The notes below the pieces were generated by a model, which had not been told where the DNA came from, did no database searches, and was given only the letters and a program-made list of their open reading frames with translations. This document shows positions 46,650-55,104 of a DNA stretch of 64,000 bases, one piece after another. Source of the DNA: Acidobacteriota bacterium (GTDB lineage: Bacteria; Acidobacteriota; Terriglobia; Bryobacterales; Bryobacteraceae); contig JANXLY010000058.1 in the NCBI GenBank assembly GCA_025354885.1, forward strand, positions 1 to 64,000. The letters run 5' to 3'. Both the position numbers and the translations under genes were made by a program. Position 1 is the stretch's first letter; each line of letters opens with the position of its first letter.

Positions 46650-47149
46650 TGACACTTGAGACAGCCGTCGCGCTCAGCATCGGACTCGCCGCTTCCGGCG
46701 AAGATTTGTGGCGCCGAAACATTTCAAATTGGATACCCGCTACCGCCCTCGCCGGAGCTCTCGTTGTTCAGACGATGAACGGCGGATGGCACGGCGTCTG
46801 GCAATGGTTTCTGGGCGCTGTTTGTGGTTTTAGCGTATTTCTCATCTTTTACATCCTCGGTGGTATGGGTGGGGGTGACGTAAAGCTCATGGCCGGATTT
46901 GGTGCCCTCCTCGGTACCTCCCGCCTCCTTGAGGCAACGATCCTGACCGCCGGCATCGGCGGCATCATCGCTTTGCTCGTTGTTCTTCGGCGTGAAATTG
47001 TGCGCTTTTGGCGCCGCCGCCGGAATGTGGTCGATAAGAATACTGAGGCCGGCCTCGAGCCTGCCTCCCAACAAGAAGATAGTTACATCCCGTATGCCCC
47101 GGCAATCACTCTTGGTAGCTGGCTTGCGTTGATTCCGAAAGGGGTTTGA
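46649..47149 (+). CDS. cpaA: prepilin peptidase (CpaA/TadV type)
   Basis: ASGEDLWRRNISNWIPATALAGAL; GGMGGGDVKLMAGFGALLG with catalytic Asp motif GGGD. Confidence 0.88.
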   Translation: MTLETAVALSIGLAASGEDLWRRNISNWIPATALAGALVVQTMNGGWHGVWQWFLGAVCGFSVFLIFYILGGMGGGDVKLMAGFGALLGTSRLLEATILTAGIGGIIALLVVLRREIVRFWRRRRNVVDKNTEAGLEPASQQEDSYIPYAPAITLGSWLALIPKGV

Positions 47150-47157
47150 GTTTTATT

Positions 47158-48123
47158 ATGGACCGCAGATTTCTCACAGTATTAGGCGTCAGCCTATTGT
47201 TTGCGCTTGTGATTTCAAGCGTTTTCTACCAGATGTCAGCCCGCTCGAGCTCCGGCCCGGCCAGACCTGAGCAGGTAGAAATGAAAGACCTTGTGGTCGC
47301 TGCCAAGGCTCTCAATGTCGGCACCACTATCAAACCCGGTGACGTTACTGTCAACAAGGTTCCCCTCGCTGCCTTTCCCAAGAGCGGATTCATGAAGGTC
47401 GAAGAAGTGCTTGATCGCCCGGTTGTCTCAAACATCCTCGCTGAAGAAGCGGTCATCGAAGGCCGGCTTGCTCCTCGTGGATCCGGTGCCGGTCTTGCCC
47501 CAGTAATTCCGGTCGGCATGCGCGCTGTAACCGTTCGCGTTAATGACGTAGTCGGCGTTGCTGGCTTCGTACTCCCTGGAATGAGAGTCGATATTACCGT
47601 GACCGGACGCCCGCCCGACGGCAAAGAAACCCTGACGACAACTGTCCTTCAGAACATCACCGTTCTCAGCGCCGGACAGACGATGGCTCCTGACGCTCGT
47701 GGCCAGGCAATCAATGCTCCCACTGTCACGCTGCTCGTTACTCCTGAACAGGCTGAGGTCATTATCCTCGCTGGTTCAGAAGGCCGTATTCAGCTTGTGC
47801 TGCGTAACGGCAGTGACAACGACATCCAGAAGACCAGAGGCGTAACCGCAAACTCGCTCTACGGCAGCCGCAAGGGTGCTGGTCCCCGTCCCTCCGGCGG
47901 AGATACCAGCGACGCTCAAACTGACGAGAGTGCCGCCCCGAGGCGACGTATTCGAGTCGCTGCTGCTCCTGTCGTGGTCGCCGTTGCGCCCCCACCGCCT
48001 GCTCCTGTCCTGCCGCCTGTTCCCGACCAGATCCTCGTGATCCGTGGTAACGCCCGCTCGATGGAAACCGTTGGTATGAAGCCTGGTACGGCCGCTGCCC
48101 CCGCCGCAGTCGCAATCCCGTAG
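47158..48123 (+). CDS. cpaB: Flp pilus assembly protein CpaB/RcpC (SAF domain)
   Basis: VVAAKALNVGTTIKPGDVTVNKVP; MRAVTVRVNDVVGVAGFVLPGMRVDITVTG. Confidence 0.92.
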   Translation: MDRRFLTVLGVSLLFALVISSVFYQMSARSSSGPARPEQVEMKDLVVAAKALNVGTTIKPGDVTVNKVPLAAFPKSGFMKVEEVLDRPVVSNILAEEAVIEGRLAPRGSGAGLAPVIPVGMRAVTVRVNDVVGVAGFVLPGMRVDITVTGRPPDGKETLTTTVLQNITVLSAGQTMAPDARGQAINAPTVTLLVTPEQAEVIILAGSEGRIQLVLRNGSDNDIQKTRGVTANSLYGSRKGAGPRPSGGDTSDAQTDESAAPRRRIRVAAAPVVVAVAPPPPAPVLPPVPDQILVIRGNARSMETVGMKPGTAAAPAAVAIP

Positions 48124-48201
48124 AGCTCGAATTCGATGGCTTCCAATATGACTTTTTCAATGGCATTCTCGATGGTTTTGATGAAACCGAGGAATTTACG
48201 T

Positions 48202-50175
48202 ATGTCTTATCTCAGTAACGCTCAAAAGCTTCTGTCCTTTGCATTGGTGGGCATTCTGGTGCTACCTGCGCCAACCCCACTCGCTGCCCAGACGATGAAT
48301 GTCGTCGACCTCAGCATGACCATTGGCAAGAGCCTGGTGATCGACTACCCAGTCGAAATCGGACGTATCTCGACTTCGAGTCCCGAAGTTGTGGATGCTG
48401 TTCCCGCCACCTCCAAAGAATTCCTCCTCCACGGCAAGGGCCATGGAGCGGCGACTGTCGTGGTTTGGGCCAAATCCGGTGCCAGAACCATGTATAACGT
48501 CACCGTGGAGCACAACGTGGATCCAATCCGCAAGCTCATGAGCGAGACCTTCCCCAATGAAGACATTCGCGTCCAGAGCGGTCGAGATTCGATCACCCTG
48601 GTGGGTCGTGTCTCAAGCAAAGAAGTCGCAGACCGTGCCGTTGCGATTGCGACCCCGCTCGCGAGAACTGTAGTTACGAACCTGCAACTCGCTCCTGCCC
48701 CGGTTGAGCAGCAGATCATGCTGCACGTCAAGTTCGCTGAATTGAACCGAAGTGCCGGTATGCAATTCGGCGTCAATCTCCTGAGTACGGGCGCAACGGG
48801 TACGATCGGTTCGACATCCACGAATCAATTTTCGTCTTCCAACACCTCAACCATCCGAAGTACAGGCAGCAATGGCGTAGTTCAGCCGACAACCTTTAAT
48901 CTTACGGATGCGCTCAACATATTTGCCTTCCGGCCCGATCTCAATTTGGGTGCAGTAATCCGCGCTCTCCAGAGTCAGGATGTCCTGCAGATTCTTGCTG
49001 AGCCCAACCTCACAACACTCAATGGCAAAGAAGCCAGCTTCCTTGCTGGTGGTGAGTTCCCAGTACCAATCCTGCAAGGCGGCGGCAATGCCGGCGCGGT
49101 CACAGTTCAGTTTCGTGAATACGGAATCCGCCTCAATTTCATTCCGCAAATCACGGCGAGCGGCACGATTCGCATGTACGTCAAACCTGAAGTTTCCACC
49201 ATCGATTTGTCAAATGCCGTCTCCTTATCGGGATTCACCATCCCCGCCTTGGCAACCCGCCGCATCGAGACCAATGTCGAACTTAAAGAAGGCCAGAGCT
49301 TTATGATTGCCGGCTTGATCGATGATCGCGTTACCGAGCAGATGTCCAAGATCCCTGGTCTGGCGAACATCCCGATTCTCGGCAACCTTTTCAAGAGCCG
49401 CCTCGAGCGTAAGTCCAAGACGGAACTGATTATCATCGTAACGCCTGAAATCGTCAAGCCTTACAATGCAGACGATAAACTGCCAGTTCCAGAATTCCCG
49501 AAGGATTGGTTGCAACCGTTCAAGGTCACCAAGAAGATAGCCGAGCCGATTAAGCAAAGCTCCGCTGCAACTCAGGTCAAGAAAGCCGAGGCTGACACTA
49601 AGAACCCCTTCCTGTTCTGGAAGAATTCGAAGAAGGTCGCTCAGGCAACTTCCGGCACTCCTGCGGTCCAGGACGCCGCAGCTCAATCCGACCAGGTCAG
49701 TGATGCTGGCACCGCTTCGATGAACGCTGCTGCGCCCGTGTTTGCCCCGATTGCTGGTACAGCCTTGACCAACTCCGTTGCGCCAAGCCCAAGCTCGGCA
49801 AATCCGGATACAAGCCTTGCCGCCAGCCCTGCTGCACCTGCAAACCCTGTAGCTGCCAGCCCTGCTGCCGCCGACTCCGGCTCGCCTAGCCCCGAACCAA
49901 ACGTTTCTGCCCCGACTTCCTCTGCCCCGACTTCTTCTGCCCCGACTTCTTCTACACCGACGGCACCCGCACCGACCGCACCTGTAGTCGTACAACCGAC
50001 CCCCGAGTCGCCCATTACTGTCATCGAAGCGCCTGGCGCTTCGGTCCCTCAGCCTCATGGCAAGGCCTTGCCTCCTACACCGGTGCGCCGAGCAGCCGTG
50101 TCCGCTTCTTCCCCTGCTGCGTCAACTCTCAGCGCCATTCCGGATCAAACCGTCGTTGCCGGGGGCGGGAACTAG
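48202..50175 (+). CDS. cpaC: Tad/T2SS secretin CpaC with long Pro/Ala/Ser/Thr-rich C-terminal extension
   Basis: GKSLVIDYPVEIGRISTSSPEVVDAVP; ILAEPNLTTLNGKEASFLAGGEFPVP; KSRLERKSKTELIIIVTPEIVKP. Confidence 0.93.
   Translation: MSYLSNAQKLLSFALVGILVLPAPTPLAAQTMNVVDLSMTIGKSLVIDYPVEIGRISTSSPEVVDAVPATSKEFLLHGKGHGAATVVVWAKSGARTMYNVTVEHNVDPIRKLMSETFPNEDIRVQSGRDSITLVGRVSSKEVADRAVAIATPLARTVVTNLQLAPAPVEQQIMLHVKFAELNRSAGMQFGVNLLSTGATGTIGSTSTNQFSSSNTSTIRSTGSNGVVQPTTFNLTDALNIFAFRPDLNLGAVIRALQSQDVLQILAEPNLTTLNGKEASFLAGGEFPVPILQGGGNAGAVTVQFREYGIRLNFIPQITASGTIRMYVKPEVSTIDLSNAVSLSGFTIPALATRRIETNVELKEGQSFMIAGLIDDRVTEQMSKIPGLANIPILGNLFKSRLERKSKTELIIIVTPEIVKPYNADDKLPVPEFPKDWLQPFKVTKKIAEPIKQSSAATQVKKAEADTKNPFLFWKNSKKVAQATSGTPAVQDAAAQSDQVSDAGTASMNAAAPVFAPIAGTALTNSVAPSPSSANPDTSLAASPAAPANPVAASPAAADSGSPSPEPNVSAPTSSAPTSSAPTSSTPTAPAPTAPVVVQPTPESPITVIEAPGASVPQPHGKALPPTPVRRAAVSASSPAASTLSAIPDQTVVAGGGN
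49909..49955 (+). repeat. tandem 15-bp repeat (GCCCCGACTTCTTCT x ~3) in cpaC
   Basis: Encodes APTSS-APTSS-APTSS-TPTAP. Confidence 0.8.
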
Positions 50176-50199
50176 ATTCTCTAGCTAAGGTCGACAACG

Positions 50200-51417
50200 A
50201 TGAATTCACAATCACTTGGATCGAATGGAATGGAGCTCACCGCGATCCTGATTTGTCAGGATCGCGAGCTAGCCACCGTCTTCACTCGTTCTGTTGAGAA
50301 TTCACGATCCTTTCAGATCATGGCGGATCTCAAAGGCTATCCACCAAGGCAAACTCTTGAGATCCGCTTACGCCAGGTTCAACCGGATGTCGTGCTGATC
50401 GATCTGGTTTCGAGTCTCGATGCAGCTTGCGAATTGATTCAGATCATCACGCAAGTTTCGCCATTGACGCACATTATAGGCCTACACAATGCCAATGATT
50501 CTGATGCTCTTTTGCGCTCGCTCCGGCTCGGTGCCAGTGATTTCCTGTACTCTCCTTTTGATCCTGCCGCTCAGCTCGATGCTGCAGATCGATTGCGGCG
50601 TCTGAAGGAACCGGATCAGCCAGCCGACCGCGAACTGGGCCGGGTGATTGCATTTGCCAGTTCAAAGCCTGGCTCCGGCGCATCCACGCTCAGTGCGCAG
50701 ACCGCGTTCACGCTCAAGAAACTTACTGGCCGTCGTGTTCTACTCCTCGACCTCGACTTGATGGGCGGCACGATTGGCTTCTATTTGAAATTGAATCATG
50801 CTTATTCGATGCTCGATGCGATCGAGCATTCTAGTCGACTGAATCCCGCAGTCTGGAGCTCGATGATCGCCCATTGCGGGGGTATCGATATTCTCCCCGC
50901 TCCTGATGCTCCAGTTTCGGCTGAAGTGCCGGGCGATCGGCTGCACAGCGTTCTTCAATACGCACGAATGCTTTATGACTGGGTTGTTGTGGATTTACCA
51001 GCTATCTTTTATCGCCCAAGCCTGTTGATGCTGACCGAAGCCGACTACATGTTTCTCGTTTCTACTGGAGAGTTGCCCAGCCTGCATCTGGCCCGTAAAG
51101 CGATCACAATGTTGACCCAACTCGGGCTGACCAAGGATCGCTACAAGCTGCTCGTGAATCGCGTCAACAAGCGCGACGGTATCGGCCTCGCCGACCTCGA
51201 AAAAATATTCAATTCTCCCGTGGATGCAATGTTTCCCAACGACTATTTTTCTCTTCACCGTGTGGTTACTCTTGGCCAGCCCCTCGGTGCAGACTGCGAG
51301 CTCGGGAAGGCCGTGGAGGGCCTTGCCCGCAAAATCTCGGGCAGCGGAGTTGCTGAAAAAAAGTCGAAGTCGTCAAGCATGCTTGAGGCGGCTCGCCCCG
51401 CCATGTCCCAGACCTGA
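50200..51417 (+). CDS. cpaE: Tad pilus localisation ATPase-like protein CpaE/TadZ
   Basis: Receiver-like N-terminus; GRVIAFASSKPGSGASTLSAQTAFTLKKLTGRRVLLLDLDLMGGTIGFYLKL. Confidence 0.9.
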   Translation: MNSQSLGSNGMELTAILICQDRELATVFTRSVENSRSFQIMADLKGYPPRQTLEIRLRQVQPDVVLIDLVSSLDAACELIQIITQVSPLTHIIGLHNANDSDALLRSLRLGASDFLYSPFDPAAQLDAADRLRRLKEPDQPADRELGRVIAFASSKPGSGASTLSAQTAFTLKKLTGRRVLLLDLDLMGGTIGFYLKLNHAYSMLDAIEHSSRLNPAVWSSMIAHCGGIDILPAPDAPVSAEVPGDRLHSVLQYARMLYDWVVVDLPAIFYRPSLLMLTEADYMFLVSTGELPSLHLARKAITMLTQLGLTKDRYKLLVNRVNKRDGIGLADLEKIFNSPVDAMFPNDYFSLHRVVTLGQPLGADCELGKAVEGLARKISGSGVAEKKSKSSSMLEAARPAMSQT

Positions 51418-51458
51418 ACCAGGCGAATCGCGGAAATGGATTATAAGGATTCTGAACA

Positions 51459-52820
51459 ATGAGTACCTCTCTAGATAGCGGATCGAAAACACAACTGAGC
51501 TGGGAGCAACGGCTTCTGAAGAATGCCGGAAAACCCAAGGTGCAGCTCAAGCCTGAGTATCAGGAACTGAAATTCACGCTGCACCGAAAACTCCTCGACA
51601 AGATCAACCTCGAGGCTCTTGCGACGATCGATAACCAGCGAGTCCGTGGAGAAGTTCGCCAGGCCTTGATTACCTTGATTGACGCCGAGCCGACTCTTCT
51701 CAGCGCGCTTGAGAAGCAGCAGATCTGCGATGAAGTTCTCGACGAAGTGTTTGGCCTTGGTCCGCTTGAAGCAATGCTTCAGGACCCCACGATCTCGGAT
51801 ATTCTGGTCAACACCCATAAACAGGTTTATGTTGAGCGCAAGGGCCTGCTCGAGCTCACCAATGTCACCTTCCGCGACGACCAGCATCTGCTCCGCATCA
51901 TCGACAAGATTGTGAGCCAGGTCGGTCGCCGCATCGATGAATCAAACCCGATGGTCGACGCTCGTTTGCTCGACGGTAGTCGCGTGAACGCAATCATTCC
52001 TCCCCTCGCAGTCGATGGCCCCCTGCTCTCGATTCGCCGCTTCTCAACCGACAAGCTCATGCCTCCCGATCTGGTAGATCGCAAGGCCATGACCAAAGGC
52101 ATGATGGAGTTGCTTGAGGCCGCAGTCAAAGCCAAGCTGAACATCATCATCGCCGGTGGTACGGGTGCCGGGAAGACCACTCTACTTAACGCACTCAGCT
52201 TTTTCATCAGCCCCAAAGAGCGCATTGTCACCATTGAAGACGCAGCCGAATTGCAGCTTAAACAGCCGCACGTGGCCCGCCTCGAAACTCGCCCGGCCAA
52301 TCTCGAAGGCCACGGCGCCATCCGCCAGCGTGAACTGTTGGTCAATAGCTTGCGTATGCGCCCGGATCGCATCGTCGTCGGCGAAGTCCGCGGTGAAGAA
52401 GCTCTCGACATGTTGCAGGCCATGAATACGGGTCACGATGGCAGCTTGACAACCGTCCACGCCAACACGCCGCGTGATGCCGTCTCCCGTCTCGAAGTCA
52501 TGGTCAGTCTTGCCAATTCCAATATGAAGCTGGAATCAGTCCGTCAGCAGATTTCAAGTGCAGTGAATCTCTTCGTACAGGCGGCCCGCCTGAGCGACGG
52601 TTCCCGCCGCGTTACTTCGATCACCGAAGTAACGGGTATGGAAGGCGAAATTATTACGATTCAGGATATTTTCGTGTTTGAAAAACGAGGCTTGTCTCCC
52701 GAGGGCAAGGTGCTCGGACGATTTGCAGCAACCGGCATTCGCCCAAAATTTTACGAAAAGCTTCTGGCCGCAGGCATCCGTCTGCGCCCCGATCTGTTTG
52801 ACGAAGTCGAAGAGGTCTAA
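51459..52820 (+). CDS. cpaF: Tad secretion ATPase CpaF/TadA
   Basis: NIIIAGGTGAGKTTLLNALSFFISPKERIVTIEDAAELQL; RPDRIVVGEVRGEEALDMLQAMNTGHDGSLTTVHANTPRDA. Confidence 0.97.
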   Translation: MSTSLDSGSKTQLSWEQRLLKNAGKPKVQLKPEYQELKFTLHRKLLDKINLEALATIDNQRVRGEVRQALITLIDAEPTLLSALEKQQICDEVLDEVFGLGPLEAMLQDPTISDILVNTHKQVYVERKGLLELTNVTFRDDQHLLRIIDKIVSQVGRRIDESNPMVDARLLDGSRVNAIIPPLAVDGPLLSIRRFSTDKLMPPDLVDRKAMTKGMMELLEAAVKAKLNIIIAGGTGAGKTTLLNALSFFISPKERIVTIEDAAELQLKQPHVARLETRPANLEGHGAIRQRELLVNSLRMRPDRIVVGEVRGEEALDMLQAMNTGHDGSLTTVHANTPRDAVSRLEVMVSLANSNMKLESVRQQISSAVNLFVQAARLSDGSRRVTSITEVTGMEGEIITIQDIFVFEKRGLSPEGKVLGRFAATGIRPKFYEKLLAAGIRLRPDLFDEVEEV

Positions 52821-52912
52821 AAGTCAGCCAGCAGGCAGTTGTGATTTGTCCGTGGAACAAGGCTTGGTATTGAAGGTTTGTCCGTCCGTAGAGGCAACGA
52901 AAGAGGGTTAAT

Positions 52913-53890
52913 ATGGGATTTTTCATCATGATCGCGATCGCCGTGTGGGTTGGCTCCATGGTGGTCTGGTATCTCGTCTCCAACCTTCTCAAGTCGAAGG
53001 ATGTCGACAAAATCAAATCCCGTCTCGCCGGTAAAGAGCCCAAGGTCAAGCTCAAGAAGAAGGATGGCGGCCCAGCGCTCATCCGGTCCGAAGACTTGCA
53101 AACCGGTAAATTTGCCCTGCGAATTCTAAAGAAATTCGACCTTCAGCCCAAGCTCCAGACAATGCTCGAACAGGCTGGCCTCAAATGGCGGGTTGCACGC
53201 CTGATCCATGCCTGTCTTGCCTGCTTTCTGATCGGGTATCTTTGCGTACACTTTTTCCTGCCACCCAAATTCAGAGTTCTCGGGCTGATTCCCGCTGTCC
53301 TGTGCGGACTGCTCCCGATCCTTCATGTCAGCCGGACCAAGGCCTCCCGTTTGCATCGATTTGAAGAACTTTTCCCTGATTCACTCGAATTCGTATCGCG
53401 CTCGATGCGCGCCGGACATGCCTTTTCTGTTTCACTCGAAATGATCCATCGTGAGTTCCAGGAGCCGCTGGCGAGTGAGTTCAAGCGCGCTTTTGAAGAG
53501 CACAACCTTGGCTTGCCACTCGATGTGGCGCTCGAAAAACTTGCCAAACGAGTTCCGCTTCTTGACGTGCAGTTCTTCGTTTCCGCAGTGCTCTTGCAGA
53601 AACGAACCGGTGGCAACCTCGCTGAAATTCTCGACAAACTGGCCGGTATCATTCGCGAGCGCTTCAAGCTTCGTGGCAAGATCCGATCTATTTCCGCGCA
53701 CGGAAAAATGACAGGAACAGCCCTCAGCAGCATTCCGATCGTAGTGTCAGTGCTCATGTACTTCTCCAACAGGGACTACATCTTGTTTTTCTTCAATGAC
53801 GAACTTGGAAATTACATGATTGTTGCTGGTATTGCGCTTCAGTTGCTCGGTTACTGGATCATTCAACAGATTGTGAAGATCGAGGTTTAA
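52913..53890 (+). CDS. tadB: Tad inner-membrane protein TadB (T2SS F domain)
   Basis: LFPDSLEFVSRSMRAGHAFSVSLEMIHREFQEPLASEFKRAFEEHNLGLPLDVALEKLAKRV. Confidence 0.94.
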   Translation: MGFFIMIAIAVWVGSMVVWYLVSNLLKSKDVDKIKSRLAGKEPKVKLKKKDGGPALIRSEDLQTGKFALRILKKFDLQPKLQTMLEQAGLKWRVARLIHACLACFLIGYLCVHFFLPPKFRVLGLIPAVLCGLLPILHVSRTKASRLHRFEELFPDSLEFVSRSMRAGHAFSVSLEMIHREFQEPLASEFKRAFEEHNLGLPLDVALEKLAKRVPLLDVQFFVSAVLLQKRTGGNLAEILDKLAGIIRERFKLRGKIRSISAHGKMTGTALSSIPIVVSVLMYFSNRDYILFFFNDELGNYMIVAGIALQLLGYWIIQQIVKIEV

Positions 53891-53901
53891 AAGGTACTCC
53901 C

Positions 53902-54825
53902 ATGATCATGATTCTTGCCGCTTTTGCCATTTTCATTTTGGTAGCCATTGCGATATCCACTGTTGGAATGCGCATGTGGGTACAACCGAAAGAAGCCATT
54001 GAGCGCGTTACCGGCGTATCGATGGAGCTCTCAGATGTCGCTCCAAAACATCCGAGTCTGGTTTTCCATGAACTCGTACAGAAGCTGGGCAACGTCCTCC
54101 CCGCCTCTCCCAAAGATGTTTCCATCATGCAGCGGAGGCTGATCCGCTCTGGCATGCGTGGCCCGAATGCCCTGAAAATTTTCTACGGCTCCAAAGTCCT
54201 GTTTGGTGTAGTGGTGCCAGTGGCGATGAGTCTCCTGGTCGCCGGTTCGCCTGCGGATGCCAGCAATAAGTTTCTCGCTGTGCTTGCCAGCGTTGCCGCC
54301 GGATTCTTTGGCCCCAATGAATACGTGAGCATCATGGGCAAGCGGCGTCAGAAACAAATTCAGCGCGGGCTAGCCAATGGGCTCGATCTACTGGTCGTTT
54401 GCGTCGAGAGCGGCCTTGGCCTCGATCAGGCCATCCTGCAGGTTTCAAAGGAACTCGAACACGCGCATCCGGAAATCTGCGAAGAATTTATGCTCGTGAA
54501 TCTCGAGCTCAAAGCCGGTAAACGCCGCGTCGAAGCTCTCCGCAACCTGGCCGAGCGCAGTACTGTAGACGACTTGAAGAAGCTCGTCGCCGTACTGATC
54601 CAGGCCGACCGCTTCGGTACCGGCATCGCCCAGAGCTTGCGCGCCCACGCCGATTTCATGCGTGTCCAGGCTCGCCAGATTGCAGAGGAAAAAGCTGCAA
54701 AATTAGGCGTAAAACTCATTTTTCCGATCTTCTTCTGCATTCTCCCAACGCTCTTTATTGTGACCGTTGGCCCTATCGGAGTTCGTATCGTTCGCGAACT
54801 AATGCCGATGATGAACAACATGTAA
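53902..54825 (+). CDS. tadC: Tad inner-membrane protein TadC (T2SS F domain)
   Basis: GLANGLDLLVVCVESGLGLDQAILQVSKELEHAHPEICEEFMLVNLELKAGKRRVEALRNLAERS. Confidence 0.94.
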   Translation: MIMILAAFAIFILVAIAISTVGMRMWVQPKEAIERVTGVSMELSDVAPKHPSLVFHELVQKLGNVLPASPKDVSIMQRRLIRSGMRGPNALKIFYGSKVLFGVVVPVAMSLLVAGSPADASNKFLAVLASVAAGFFGPNEYVSIMGKRRQKQIQRGLANGLDLLVVCVESGLGLDQAILQVSKELEHAHPEICEEFMLVNLELKAGKRRVEALRNLAERSTVDDLKKLVAVLIQADRFGTGIAQSLRAHADFMRVQARQIAEEKAAKLGVKLIFPIFFCILPTLFIVTVGPIGVRIVRELMPMMNNM

Positions 54826-54918
54826 GCCTGAAGTTTTACAGGTAAACAGCCGAAGTATTAAACAAAGACGACTACAGGTCGCGGAAATAAGAATCGTAAC
54901 TGGAAAGGAGAACTCGAA

Positions 54919-55014
54919 ATGGATGCATCGATGTTTCGAATCATTTGCGTAGTACTCGCAGTCAGCCTGCTTGGTCTGATTGTGCTGCGCCGCAAGAAGA
55001 ATGTTGAAGAGTAG
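54919..55014 (+). CDS. 31-aa single-TM membrane microprotein
   Basis: MDASMFRIICVVLAVSLLGLIVLRRKKNVEE*, preceded by GGAAAGGAG; below the cutoff of the ORF track. Confidence 0.55.
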   Translation: MDASMFRIICVVLAVSLLGLIVLRRKKNVEE

Positions 55015-55023
55015 GTAGGACGG

Positions 55024-55065
55024 GCCGGGAGCTTGTCGTCGAGGGAATGAAAAGCTCCTTGCCGG
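55024..55065 (+). terminator. possible imperfect hairpin terminator downstream of the microprotein
   Basis: GCCGG-GAGCTT ... AAGCTC-(cttg)-CCGG stem followed by TTCTTTG. Confidence 0.3.
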
Positions 55066-55104
55066 TTCTTTGATGAGTTTCACCTGTTTTATAGGGAGGG
55101 TTGA

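Noticed and set aside
49909-49990. Short regularly repeated sequence considered as a CRISPR-like array
   Set aside because: 15-bp direct tandem repeats without spacers, in-frame within cpaC and encoding APTSS units
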